Below, piece after piece: positions 20,983 to 30,651 of a stretch of DNA of 64,000 bases (positions are counted from its first letter, which is position 1; every line of letters starts with the position of its first letter). Under the pieces are notes generated by a model. It did not search any database. It was not told where the DNA came from and saw only the letters and a program-made list of their open reading frames with translations. The DNA is taken from NCBI GenBank assembly GCA_963832945.1, contig CAWHVV010000007.1, forward strand, positions 1-64,000, read 5' to 3'. The DNA is from JAFEDN01 sp963832945. GTDB lineage: Bacteria > Pseudomonadota > Gammaproteobacteria > Coxiellales > Coxiellaceae. Position numbers and translations under genes: made by a program.

Positions 20983-21338
20983 GCATTCATAGAGTGATAC
21001 AAAGAGGTGACGTTTATTGGATTGACCCTAATCCAATATCGGGTCGAGAAATGAAAGACAAGCATCGGTTTGTTGTTATCACATCGAAAGAGATTAATAT
21101 GCTGGGAATTGTTATGACTGTCCCTGTGACAAGCGGCGGTAAATTCTCTAGAGATATGGGGATTACCGTACCTATCATGGGGCATGATACAACTGGCGTT
21201 GCAGTTTGTAATCAGGTTCGTTCATTTGATATTGAAGCCAGAGTAAAAGCAGGTTCTGCAAGATATATAGAAAAGTTAGATGCCGTAACTATTGATGACA
21301 TCATTAATCGCGTTATTAGTATTCTTGATCCTGCTTAG
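20979..21338 (+). CDS. MazF/PemK/ChpB-type endoribonuclease toxin
   Basis: The product is 119 aa. It shows the MazF-family core: IQRGDVYWIDPNPISGREM, HRFVVITSKEIN, VPVTSGG, and CNQVRSFDIEAR with the conserved arginine. Members cut RNA at short sequence motifs. The frame is intact and overlaps the antitoxin by ATGA, which supports coupled translation. The pair sits at the left side of the block bounded by secF-tail repeats and may act as an addiction module holding it. Confidence 0.9.
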   Translation: MSIHRVIQRGDVYWIDPNPISGREMKDKHRFVVITSKEINMLGIVMTVPVTSGGKFSRDMGITVPIMGHDTTGVAVCNQVRSFDIEARVKAGSARYIEKLDAVTIDDIINRVISILDPA

Positions 21339-21406
21339 AAGATTTAGTCTCATAATCCCCGCCCTTATCTGTATCTTCTCTTTAAAACTATTTATTGACG
21401 TGCTTC

Positions 21407-21421
21407 CGCCCTGAAGACGAA
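21407..21421 (+). repeat. Short copy of the secF 3' end
   Basis: CGCCCTGAAGACGAA repeats exactly the bases at 20360-20374 near the secF stop. It lies just after the toxin gene. Only 15 bases match, so on its own it is weak; it gains weight from the longer copy at 27416-27471. Confidence 0.45.
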
Positions 21422-21467
21422 TTGCCCTGAATGATTTGGCAGGGTTACTTACATGCATCAAAAAATG

Positions 21468-23646
21468 CTATGGACATGAAACTAGAGCATAGGAAGGTTG
21501 ATTAAAATCCTGTTTTTCTATTGATTGCAAAAATGCATCTATGTTTTGTCGCAATCTACCTTCATAAACGTCAGAGTTACTGAACATTTTGTTAAGATTG
21601 TTTGCCCATTTTTTTTGAGGATCTTTTGAAGATGGATTAATGCTATATTCAAAAGTTTTATCGAATAAATCTTGCAGAAAATCTTTTGCAGTTTGAAGCT
21701 TTGCCTTCTTCAGTTGTATCTTTCGATTGATCAAATTTTTATTACAATTAATACTATTTACAAACCAATGCGTTTTAATTTTTTCAAAATCTTTAATTTC
21801 TTTACTAATCACAATGATATAATTTAGCAGATTAGTCAGGCTATCCAATATTCTTTTTTCCTGAAGAGCGCCTTTGGATTTTAAAAACCCGGAATAAATG
21901 TAATTATGTTTTTGAAGGTAATTTTGGATTACTTTCTGATCTGGATTATTGGTAAAAATTTTAATAAGTTGATTGGATTCCATACCGCGATCATTTTTAT
22001 TTTTAGATAATTGAATAAAATGGCTTAATTTATCTTTCAATAGGTTATTTGCTTGTGAGAAATTTGTTTTCAAAATCCTTTCAAGAGTTTTGATGTTTTT
22101 TTCAGTAAAATTATTAAATACTTCTACTTGTGGTAATGTATTTAAAAGTATTCCTATTTTATCGAAACCAAGATGGGCAAATGTATTCGGACTCAATAGA
22201 AATTTTATTATTTTTTCATTACCATTAGTAGTAGCAAGAAATTTTATTAAACTCCGAAAAGCTTCATTAGAACAAGCCTGAGTTACCGAAAGATTAATCA
22301 GAGAAAAAATAAATTGCTCACTAAAAGGTAGCGATTGTTCATTTTTAATGATGCGATCAATGAAATCAGCAATTTTTTCCTTATCTAAAAAGTGCATCAT
22401 CAGCCTGAGTCGTTTTTCAATGGGAGCATACTCTTTTAAATCAGTTTGGGTACTCATCGAGTGTAGATAAGAATGGATAGATTGATCGATGAAAATAGAA
22501 GCCTGTTTAATACGATTATCTGGTAAAAATTTACCAAATAATTGATGTGACACCAATATGATTGATTGATTATCAAAAATTTCTCCTATAGTTTCAGAAT
22601 CTGATAATGTTTCAATCTCTTTAATAAAACCAACAAAATCTACATCCTGTAATCGATTAGAAAGATTGGCAAAAAAAGATTTAAACTCTTGTAATTCCAG
22701 CAAATAATTATAAATGCAAGTTGTTTTTTCTGAACCTAAAGGAAAAGAAAAAATATTATTCCCTTCATGGCGATGATTTAAAAACTGGTTTATAATTTTT
22801 AAATTTTTTGGAAAAGAGTCAACAGTTTTATTAAATAGCCACTTAAAATCTTCGTCTGTCGACTCGAAATTTGCTTCCATATACATTAAAGAAGGAGAGG
22901 TAGATGGATATTGTTGTGGTAATTCGGCTGTAAAACGAGCCAGCTTTTCATTGCTCGATTTTTTTATTTTTTTTGCTAACCACTCGTTACTGCTTGTGTT
23001 CCCCTTCATCTCTATTAAAAAATGATTATCTTCCGAGTCTTGTTGTTGTGATGCTGTTCCAAACTCCACAAGTTTGAAAGATTTTTCTTCTGATTCATTA
23101 AAGTCATCGTCATTAAAATAATCGTCGTCAAACTCATAGTTTTTCTCAAAGTCTTTTGAAGATGGGGTATCTGGATCATGTTTTTGTAACTCTGTTGCAA
23201 AATGCACAAGTCCTATAATTCCTGCGCTATTAGTTTTTTTTGCGATATCCAATAATTTGGCGCCTTTCCAGAAAGGTTTATCTAAACGAATTAAGCTGAT
23301 AGCTTTATCTGAAAAACATGCTTTGACTTCTTCAAAATTCACATCTTCTACAGCTTTTTTTAAACGGGAAATTATCTTCAAATAAGCTTGAGCCATTACA
23401 TTTTTTGAATTTGTTTTGGCATAATCAAGAGCTTTCTTTTTTTGGGGATTTTCTTTTTCAAAATCAGCACCGTTCTCAACAAATTCTCTGACTATATAGT
23501 AAGCATCATCACTATCTGTACATCTTTTTTTTAGCCGCCAACATCAAAGCGGTAACTCCACGAAGATTTTCCAAATTTTCATATCCTGCCGGTAATCCAT
23601 CCAGCTTCCAGTGAACATTATTTTCATTTCCAACCTTAAATGAATT
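21468..23646 (-). pseudogene. Large ankyrin-containing protein, 5' end lost to an IS, one frameshift
   Basis: The downstream 642-codon frame begins MAQAYLKIISRLKKAVEDVN. In the adjacent frame upstream an ankyrin repeat is readable (NLRGVTALMLAAKK, then DDAYYIVREFVENGADFEKE), joined by one surplus A in the eight-A run at 23524-23531. The frame is cut at 23646 by the ISKra4-type element, so the true start is missing. The body is mostly helical, with an acidic stretch (DDDYFNDDDFNESEE, about residues 90-105) and lysine-rich helices at the C-terminus. No catalytic domain is recognised. Length, ankyrin and low GC relative to neighbours suggest an effector-type gene. Confidence 0.7.
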
Positions 23647-25292
23647 GGGTGCAGTTCCTTTATGACGACGAAAAATCATTGATTCTATTGATTTTATATA
23701 AAATTTCCTTTATATTTTGTTCTTTAAAAATTTGGACTTGCCGCAAGGTGGCATTTTTTGCTTGTTTAAGTGGCTGGAGAAGTCGTCAGTGGCGGATGTT
23801 TTCAGGGAAGCTGAGGAGCAGTTTACTCAAATGGTCGAAAAATACAAGTCCCCCTCTTCATTGTGGCTCAATGCAATCGAATCTGAGATTGGCCAGGATG
23901 GTCGCGAACTAACACGAAAAATATTACAAGGTCATGCAGACTCCAGGGGCACTGGAAATGTTGGCGAAGCCATCACGACAACTGGCGGTATACTTTTAAC
24001 TCATAGACGCTTATATAAAAGAACGTTGCAGACTTTATTTGGTGCAATCGACATCACAAGGACAGGTTATTCCCTTCGAGATCATCCTAATTTATTTCCA
24101 TTAGACGCATTACTAAATTTACCCATTTCGTCGTCGTTTTCATATGGATTGCAACGTTTTATTGCGAGACGCATTGCCACAACTGCATTTTCGGAAGCAT
24201 TAAACCTGACGCAAGAGATATCGGGTGTTACCGTGGGAAAGCGACAAGCTATTCGCATGGTAGAAGAATGTTCAGTTGATTTTGATGCGTACTATACTCA
24301 TAAAATGGCAAAAAAGAGCCGGAAAACTACCATTCTGGTATTAACCACGGATGGAAAAGGCATTGTAATGCGTCACGATGCGCTCAGGGAAGAAACCCAA
24401 AGACGTGCCACAGATGCCAAACAAAAAATGAAGACTCGCTTATCGCGAGGAGAGAAGTCGAACCGTAAGCGTATGGCGCAAGTGGCTTCAATTTACTTAA
24501 TTGAACAATTTACTAGAGTACCACAGGATGTTATAGAAGAATTGAGACGGCAAAAAGCAGATTTACGTCGTCCGCGCCCGATCGAAAAACGCGTGTGGGC
24601 TAGCGTTGAAAAAGATTCAGATGACGTCATCAGAGCGATGTTTTCAGAGGCCAACAAGCGTGATCCAAAGCATAATAAAGAATGGGTAATTCTTGTGGAT
24701 GGCAATAAGCATCAGTTGCATGTTGTAAAGGCGCTGGCAAAAAAAGAAGGGGTTAGCGTATCAATCATATTGGATATTATTCATGTTATCGAATATCTAT
24801 GGGATGCTGCACGCGTATTTATTGATGAGACCAATCATGCAGGTTGTGAGGCCTGGGTTGAGGAAAAGCTTACGCAAATACTGAATGGTAAAGCGGGTAA
24901 AGTAGCTGGCAGCATAAGAATGTCAGCAGCCAAACGAAAACTAACAAAAGAAAAAAAGCAGACTGCAAAAGATTGCGCCAGATATGTAGCAAAACATAAA
25001 CCTTATATGAACTACGTCAAATATTTAAAGCATGGATATCCGATTGCAACGGGAGTTATTGAGGGTGCATGTCGCTATCTTATCAAAGATAGGATGGACA
25101 TTACCGGTGCGAGATGGGGCTTGTCAGGTGCAGAATCTGTTCTTAAGCTACGCTCTCTCGTTACAAGTGGGGACTTTGACGATTATTGGGCATACCATTT
25201 AAAAAGTGAACATGATAGAAATTATTCCTCAAAAATAAGAAATTTAGATCATTTCCAATCATTAATGTCGTCGTCATAAAGGAACTGCACCC
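23647..25292. mobile_element. ISKra4-type insertion sequence
   Basis: The 1646-bp element is bounded by 25-bp perfect terminal inverted repeats beginning GGGTGCAGTTCCTTTATGAC. It encodes one transposase whose stop codon lies within the right repeat. The eight bases on either side (AATGAATT and TATTTGTT) do not match, so there is no clear target duplication. The two flanks belong to two different broken genes, which suggests a deletion or rearrangement involving the element after insertion. Confidence 0.9.
23717..25279 (+). CDS. ISKra4-family transposase
   Basis: The 520 aa frame carries the family's typical segments: GGILLTHRRLYKRTLQTLFG, LVLTTDGKGIVMR (first catalytic aspartate), WVILVDGN and IILDIIHVIEYLWDAA (second), and the C-terminal GVIEGACRYLIKDRMDITGA (glutamate), followed by ARWGLSGAESVLKLR. 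All three acidic residues are present. The annotated start is a TTG; the true start may lie somewhat downstream, since the first 25 residues are not conserved-looking. The stop is inside the right terminal repeat. Confidence 0.9.
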   Translation: MFFKNLDLPQGGIFCLFKWLEKSSVADVFREAEEQFTQMVEKYKSPSSLWLNAIESEIGQDGRELTRKILQGHADSRGTGNVGEAITTTGGILLTHRRLYKRTLQTLFGAIDITRTGYSLRDHPNLFPLDALLNLPISSSFSYGLQRFIARRIATTAFSEALNLTQEISGVTVGKRQAIRMVEECSVDFDAYYTHKMAKKSRKTTILVLTTDGKGIVMRHDALREETQRRATDAKQKMKTRLSRGEKSNRKRMAQVASIYLIEQFTRVPQDVIEELRRQKADLRRPRPIEKRVWASVEKDSDDVIRAMFSEANKRDPKHNKEWVILVDGNKHQLHVVKALAKKEGVSVSIILDIIHVIEYLWDAARVFIDETNHAGCEAWVEEKLTQILNGKAGKVAGSIRMSAAKRKLTKEKKQTAKDCARYVAKHKPYMNYVKYLKHGYPIATGVIEGACRYLIKDRMDITGARWGLSGAESVLKLRSLVTSGDFDDYWAYHLKSEHDRNYSSKIRNLDHFQSLMSSS

Positions 25293-25757
25293 TATTTGTT
25301 TTTTCGCCCGATTTTCATGGACACTGACGTATAGATACACATGAGAATTTGAAGGCGCTATGCGTGATATTTTTTTTGATCTGACTAAATCAAGCAATGC
25401 ATTATGAAGTGAATTTTTTAAATTTATTTTTAATTGAATTTCCAATTCTTGATGTGTTTTTCCAGATTCTGATTCTTCAATAAGATGAATCAATGTTTGT
25501 TTTAAATTTCCGTATAGTGAAAAACCAACCTCATTAATAAATGATAATCCCGATGAATTAAAGTCAGTAACCGTTTTTAATGTGTAATACATACCTGAAT
25601 TTGAAAAGCTGGAAACATAATCGATCTCCTTTAATCGACGATACACGCCCATATTGTTTTTAGCATTGATTAACAACATGATGTCTTTTATCGTCGCAAT
25701 TTTTTTTTGTCTGAAATGCTTTCCTAATACCGCGATGGATTCCTGCCGATTTAACAT
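25293..25757 (-). pseudogene. Winged-helix regulator-like protein, 3' end cut off by the ISKra4-type IS
   Basis: The frame starts at 25757 (MLNRQESIAVLGKHFRQKKI) and is open for about 155 codons to the IS edge, where it runs into the terminal repeat (after RAKKQ). The N-terminal part (TIKDIMLLINAKNNMGVYRR) and GMYYTLKTV look like a winged-helix DNA-binding domain. KTHQELEIQLKINLKNSLHN resembles a second helix-turn-helix. The same architecture occurs in small proteins often found beside transposase genes; that is recollection, not proof. Its natural C-terminus is missing. Confidence 0.6.
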
Positions 25758-25991
25758 GATAGCCTCAAATGTTATAGTTATGAGTAATAAGTCATAACTA
25801 TAACATTCAAAAATCAGAAAATCCATAAAGAAAGTCTAAAAAATAATCATTATTGAGAGGTAATCTGAAAATTTTCGTAAAAACGTGATGGTAATGATTC
25901 TGATGGCTGTTGTAGTTGTGACTGGAGATTTAGAAATAATCTGGTTATTTCATGATGTTGCAGAAATCCAACCGACTTTTGCGGTCATAGG

Positions 25992-26083
25992 GAATTTATG
26001 GTATATTTGAAAATAAACCGCAAACGAATGGACATCACTTATTGGCGCACCAAAACGGGTTTGGAAGTGGATTTTATTTTAGG
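25992..26083 (+). repeat. Duplicated fragment of the DUF4143-type ATPase gene
   Basis: About 90 bases here match 27094-27185 at about 90% identity and encode in both places MDITYWRTKTGLEVDFILGN-type text, the nuclease-like C-terminal part of the ATPase. The rest of 25758-26219 contains no supported gene. A second copy of the ATPase gene was probably here and has been deleted down to this fragment. Confidence 0.75.
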
Positions 26084-26219
26084 AGGCACGACAGTGTCCA
26101 AAAGCGATTAAAGCCGGGAATGGGCCTCTTTTCTAATGCGCAATGCCAGTAGATGATTTTTTTACTAAAAGTGGAATTAACCATCAATTAGTGATACTAT
26201 TTGATTATTATTCCATAAA

Positions 26220-27408
26220 TTGGTAAATAAGCAGGTATCGAAGAATATTACAAATGAAACTTCCTTCCAAACAGTCAACTTTTTTATGGGGGGCAAGACA
26301 AACCGGGAAATTTCTTTCCTTAAAAGCCATTATCCTGATTCAATTTATTATGATTTATTGGATACGCATGAAATGGTCCAATTTACCAAATCCCCTTATC
26401 TGTTAAGAGAAGAAATTTTAGGACTCGGAAAGGAAAAGCTGGAGTTTCCAGTTATTATTGATGAAATACAAAAAGTTCCGGAATTATTGAATGAAGTTCA
26501 CTGGCTAATTGAAAATACCGCTGCTCAATTTATTTTATGCGGCTCCAGCGCGCGGCAAATTAAAAACCAAAGTACTAATCTACTCGGTGGCAGAGCATGG
26601 CAATCATCACTTCTATCCATTAGTTTTTCCTGAAATAAATGATTTTGATTTATTACGCGCATTACAACAAGGCTTAATCCCTAACTCACTATTTATCGGA
26701 TAAATCATTTATCAATGATCATTTGCAAGCCTATATAGAGATTTATTTAACAGATGAGATACGAAATGAAGGTTTGGTCAGAAATTTAGCAGGCTTCGCC
26801 CGATTTCTTGATATCGCAGGACTGTGTAATGGCGAAATTATTAATGTGACAAAGATAGCGCGAGATTGTGGAGTGGATCGTACGACAGTACAAGGGTTTA
26901 CCAAATTTTACTGGACACTTTATTGGGATATTTTATTTACCCTTACCGCAAAAAAATTAAACGAGACATTATTGTTGCAGCTCCCAAATTTTATTTGTTT
27001 GATGTGGGCGTCGCGAATTATTTAGCTCGTCAAGCTGGTAGTTGACTTAAAAGGGTCTCTGCTGGCAAAAGTTTTGAGCACTATATTTTTATGGAATTAA
27101 TGGCATATTTGAAAATGAACCGAAAACGAATGGACATCACTTATTGGCGCACAAAAACAGGTTTGGAAGTCGATTTTATTTTAGGAAATGCGCAAATCGC
27201 TATTGAGGTTAAAATCAGCGATCAAGTGCATCAGCAAGATTTAAAAGGGTTAATCGCTTTCTGTGAAGAGTTTCCAACAGTAAAACCTTTTGTTATTTCT
27301 CAAGACAGACGCACCAGAAATCTTAAAGTAAATGAAGAAATTAATATTACTATCATGCCATGGAAAATTTTTTTGAATCATTTATGGCAGCATGAAATCA
27401 TTCCCTAA
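26220..27408 (+). pseudogene. AAA_14/DUF4143-type ATPase, frameshifted
   Basis: Several short frames in different phases together read as one ATP-binding protein of the AAA_14/DUF4143 family: TFLWGARQTGK (Walker A), YYDLLDTHEMVQF, FPVIIDEIQKVPELL (Walker B), FILCGSSARQIK, LLGGRAWQ, then YIEIYLTDEIRNEGLVRNL and VTKIARDCGVDRTTVQGF of the DUF4143 part, and TGLEVDFILGNAQIAIEVK at the C-terminus. At least three frame changes plus stops near 26632 and 27025 inactivate it. The family is often on mobile or accessory DNA. The gene ends directly before the secF-tail copy. Confidence 0.85.
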
Positions 27409-27415
27409 GACAATC

Positions 27416-27471
27416 GCGGTGGCCATAGGTCTGGACCGCAAAAATTTACAGCTTCCCGTCAAACGCCCTGA
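27416..27471 (+). repeat. Diverged copy of the secF 3' coding tail
   Basis: This matches 20312-20367 at 51 of 56 positions. Four of the five differences are synonymous in the secF frame (Val, Ala, Ile, Val codons); one changes His to Asn. It therefore derives from a secF that diverged under coding selection, not from a recent copy of the local gene. It marks the right side of the accessory block that starts after secF and is a candidate attachment-site or recombination scar. Confidence 0.8.
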
Positions 27472-27503
27472 TTTCCGCATCGTTTTGAGTATATACTCTG
27501 AAA

Positions 27504-27950
27504 TTATTCAGGGAGGAAGTTTTCATTTAAAGCTTCTGCTAATGAGAAAGGGGAAGTCTCTGGGAAGGCGCTTTGACTTAACCCGGTTTCTTCAACAGCG
27601 ATCATTAGTGCTTCTTCGTAGGCGTGACTTAATTTCTTGTCCAATTCATACTTCAAACTTGGACTCTCACCCAAAATATCCTTAACTTTAAAACGCTGAT
27701 GCTTTATCGTATTTTTCCAACTATTACCTCTACGTTCCGTCTGAAACTTCCATTTCAGCAAATGAGCTAATAACATAGCTAAACCACTAACCAACTCACG
27801 TCTATCTTTTTTTCCCATATCTTCAATTTCCTCAGCAACATGCTCAAGATCAACTTCCGATAGCTTACCCTCTCTAATTAATGCCGCATTATGCAAAGAC
27901 CACGCATAAAAGTCTTTGTCATATTCGCTCTGTTGTGATTTATGGCTCAT
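27504..27950 (-). CDS. DUF29 family protein
   Basis: The 148 aa product has the DUF29 pattern: YDKDFYAWSLHNAALIREGK, then HVAEEIEDMGKKDRRELVSG, LLAHLLKWKFQ, a conserved SW in GNSWKNTI, and AYEEALMIAVEETGLS with FPETSPF near the end. GAGGAA precedes the ATG. The family is widespread in bacteria with no established function. It is a single-gene unit next to the secF-tail copy and may belong to either the island or the core. Confidence 0.9.
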   Translation of the reverse strand: MSHKSQQSEYDKDFYAWSLHNAALIREGKLSEVDLEHVAEEIEDMGKKDRRELVSGLAMLLAHLLKWKFQTERRGNSWKNTIKHQRFKVKDILGESPSLKYELDKKLSHAYEEALMIAVEETGLSQSAFPETSPFSLAEALNENFLPE

Positions 27951-28102
27951 AGATTCCTCGAAAACTTCAAGTTTTTCATTGTATCACAAAAAATAAAAAT
28001 TGACCTACAGGGTCGTATTTTTACAGCAATTCCCAGTGAATTTTAATTATTTGATTTAATAAAATAAATCACCCTGTAACAATTCTGAATTGTCCGGTTT
28101 TT

Positions 28103-28888
28103 CTATAATTGATTTGCAACCCGGATAATGTCCGCCAGGGCTTTGTGGGTTTTTGAATTGCCCGCAATGATGTTGCCTTGCGCAAGATGTTTTTTTCCAG
28201 CTTCGAAATCACTGACCATGCCGCCGGCTTCCTGAATCATCAAAACTCCGGCGGCCATGTCCCATTCTTTCAAATGCGATTCCCAAAAGCCATCCAGACG
28301 ACCGGCGGCGACGTAGGCTAAATCCAGCGCCGCCGAACCTGCACGGCGGATGCCGGCGCATTGCGGAAAAACGAGTTGAAAAATCTTTAAAAACTCTTGG
28401 GAATGTTCGATTTCCCGCTGGGGAAAACCGGTGCCGATTAACGCTTCCTCCAGTTTTTTGACCGGGCTGACGCGCATGCGGCGATCGTTAAGCGTGGCCC
28501 CTTTACCGCGGGCCGCCGCAAACAATTCATTGCGCACGGGATCGTAAATGACGCCAACCTCAAGCTGATCCTGATTTTTGACGGCAATGGAAATGGAAAA
28601 ATGCGGAAAACCGTGGATATAGTTGGTGGTGCCGTCGAGGGGATCTATCACCCAGCAAAATTCATTGCCTTCGCTGTATCCGCCTTCTTCTCCCAAAATG
28701 GCATGGTCGGGATACGCTTTACGGATAACGTGGATAATTTCCTGTTCCGAGCGCCGGTCTACTTCGGTGACAAAATCATTGCGCGCCTTACGGTTAATTT
28801 CGATCGAATCCAGACGATCCATAAATCGAAGCAGTGTCTTGCTGGCCTGACGGGCGGCCTGAATGGCGATATTCAATAATGGATGCAT
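28103..28888 (-). CDS. suhB: Inositol-1-monophosphatase SuhB
   Basis: The 261 aa product has the inositol monophosphatase metal-binding motifs: GEEGG (about residue 66), WVIDPLDGTTNYIHGFPH (about 80-97) and KEWDMAAGVLMIQEAGG (about 208-224). In gammaproteobacteria SuhB also works in rRNA transcription antitermination. It is divergent from trmJ, the conserved neighbour order. The frame is intact and of normal length. Confidence 0.96.
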   Translation of the reverse strand: MHPLLNIAIQAARQASKTLLRFMDRLDSIEINRKARNDFVTEVDRRSEQEIIHVIRKAYPDHAILGEEGGYSEGNEFCWVIDPLDGTTNYIHGFPHFSISIAVKNQDQLEVGVIYDPVRNELFAAARGKGATLNDRRMRVSPVKKLEEALIGTGFPQREIEHSQEFLKIFQLVFPQCAGIRRAGSAALDLAYVAAGRLDGFWESHLKEWDMAAGVLMIQEAGGMVSDFEAGKKHLAQGNIIAGNSKTHKALADIIRVANQL

Positions 28889-28959
28889 AATCAGCCTATA
28901 AAAAGATCACAATACCGTAATTCCCGGTGAATTTAAAGGTTTTCGTGTTAGTATATGGC

Positions 28960-30651
28960 ATGATTTTTGAAAACGTTCGCATCATCCTCGTCAATCCCAG
29001 CCATCCGGGCAATATTGGGGCGGTGGCAAGGGCGATGAAAAATATGGGTTTATCCCGGCTGTTTCTGGTTGCGCCGGAAGCTTTCCCGCATCCGGAAGCG
29101 ATTTACCGCGCGGTAGGCGCGGCGGATGTCTTAACCCAGGCGACAGTGACCCCCGACCTGCCACAAGCCTTGCAGGGATGCGAATTTGTCTACGCCGCCA
29201 GCGCCCGCTCGCGGCGCCTGGAATGGCCCGGGTGCGATGCGCGCCAGTGCGCCAATCATATCGTGCAGAGCCGGTCGGAGCAGGAAGTGGCGCTGGTTTT
29301 TGGCCGCGAATCCTCCGGTTTGACCAATGAAGAAATCGCACACTGCCATAACCATGTTTATATTCCAGCCGACGAAGAATTTAGCTCACTGAATTTAGCC
29401 GCCGCCGTGCAAATACTCGCCTATGAATTGCGCATGGCCTGGCTGGCGCAGGTTCCGGAGCCTGTCAAAATACCCAGGCAATTAGCGCCTAACGAACAAG
29501 TCCAGGGATTTTACACACATCTCGAATCGACCCTTGTGCAGATTAATTTCCTCAATCCCAGCCACCCGAAAAGACTGATGCAACGGCTGCAGAGATTATT
29601 CAGCCGCGCGCAAATGGACACTACCGAAGTTAACATCCTGCGCGGAGTCCTGACAGCCATTAACAAGGGTGTGTCCGCTGAAGTGAATTCTCCCTGCGCG
29701 ATGGGGGATCGCAAGGAGGGGAGAGCGAAGCGAGGGGGGCGCGATTCTTCCCCTTCATTCGGAGCAATCGGCTTCGCCGATGCGCAGGATAGGGAGCCAT
29801 TGCCGCCTAAATATCTGGATTATATGGCCAGTACGCCCCTGGATCCCCGCGTTTTAGCGCGAATGACGGAATGCCTGAGTTCCGGGGAGCATTTTGGTAA
29901 TCCTTCTTCGCAAAGTCATCGCTTTGGCTGGCAGGCAGCCGGGCTGATCGAAAAAGCCCGTCAACAGGTTGCCGGGCTGATCCATGCTGATCCTCGGGAA
30001 ATCGTGTGGACTTCCGGCGCCACCGAAGCCATTAATCTGGCGCTGAAAGGCGCCGCGTTATTTTATCAGCGCAAAGGGAAACACATTATAACCCTGCGGT
30101 CTGAGCATAAAGCCGTCCTCAATACTTGCGCTTACCTGGAGAACCTGGGATTCACGGTGACCTGGTTAACGCCGACTTCCGGAGGTCTGCTGGACATGGA
30201 AGAGCTGCGGGCGGCGATCAGGCCCGACACCATTCTGGCATCCATCTTATGGGTCAATAATGAAACCGGCGTTATTCAGGATATTGAAAAAATAGGCCGG
30301 CTTACCCGCGAAAACGGCATTATTTTGCACGTTGACGCCGCTCAGGCGGCGGGAAAAATTGCTATCGATATAAAAACCCTCCCGGTGGATCTCATGTCTT
30401 TCTCGGCCCATAAAGTATATGGACCCAAGGGAGTAGGGGCGTTATACGTCCGCCGTACTCCACGCGTTCGATTAATTCCGCAAATACACGGCGGAGACCA
30501 GGAATCCGGGACTGCGCTCGGGAACCCTGGCCACTCATCAAATTGTAGGAATGGGCGAGGCTTTTGCAGTGGCAGAGGATTCTCTGGAGGCAGATCAGCA
30601 GCATATCCGCCAATTAAGCTCCCGTTTATGGCAGGGGTTAAAAGATCTTGA
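28960..30651 (+). CDS. trmJ: tRNA (Cm32/Um32) methyltransferase TrmJ, reading through a repeat into a cysteine desulfurase frame
   Basis: Codons 1-241 from the ATG at 28960 are a complete TrmJ (SPOUT fold): NPSHPGNIGAVARAMKNMG, LVFGRESSGLTNEEI, IPADEEFSSLNLAAAVQIL (knot), and the C-terminal VNILRGVLTAINKG. A normal TrmJ ends about here. Instead of a stop, dispersed repeat copy C (29684-29800) follows in frame for about 40 codons and joins directly to a cysteine desulfurase sequence. The frame ends at 30651 through a frameshift in that second gene. Either a long fusion protein is made, or a stop and restart signal have been lost. suhB lies divergently upstream, as is usual. TrmJ function should be intact if the tail is tolerated. 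Confidence 0.85.
   Translation: MIFENVRIILVNPSHPGNIGAVARAMKNMGLSRLFLVAPEAFPHPEAIYRAVGAADVLTQATVTPDLPQALQGCEFVYAASARSRRLEWPGCDARQCANHIVQSRSEQEVALVFGRESSGLTNEEIAHCHNHVYIPADEEFSSLNLAAAVQILAYELRMAWLAQVPEPVKIPRQLAPNEQVQGFYTHLESTLVQINFLNPSHPKRLMQRLQRLFSRAQMDTTEVNILRGVLTAINKGVSAEVNSPCAMGDRKEGRAKRGGRDSSPSFGAIGFADAQDREPLPPKYLDYMASTPLDPRVLARMTECLSSGEHFGNPSSQSHRFGWQAAGLIEKARQQVAGLIHADPREIVWTSGATEAINLALKGAALFYQRKGKHIITLRSEHKAVLNTCAYLENLGFTVTWLTPTSGGLLDMEELRAAIRPDTILASILWVNNETGVIQDIEKIGRLTRENGIILHVDAAQAAGKIAIDIKTLPVDLMSFSAHKVYGPKGVGALYVRRTPRVRLIPQIHGGDQESGTALGNPGHSSNCRNGRGFCSGRGFSGGRSAAYPPIKLPFMAGVKRS
29684..29800 (+). repeat. Dispersed repeat, copy C, in frame between two coding regions
   Basis: Blocks shared with the other copies are GCGCGATGGGGGATCGCAAG, CTTCCCCTTCATTCGGAGCA, ATCGGCTTCGCCGATGCGCA and GGATA. 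The right-hand block is shortened. It contains no stop codon in the trmJ frame and encodes an arginine/glycine/serine-rich linker of about 39 residues. Confidence 0.85.

Noticed and set aside
27392..27685. 97-codon plus-strand frame containing VAIGLDRKNLQLPVKRP
   Set aside because: Its first part is the secF-tail fragment and the rest is antisense to the DUF29 gene; no independent protein.
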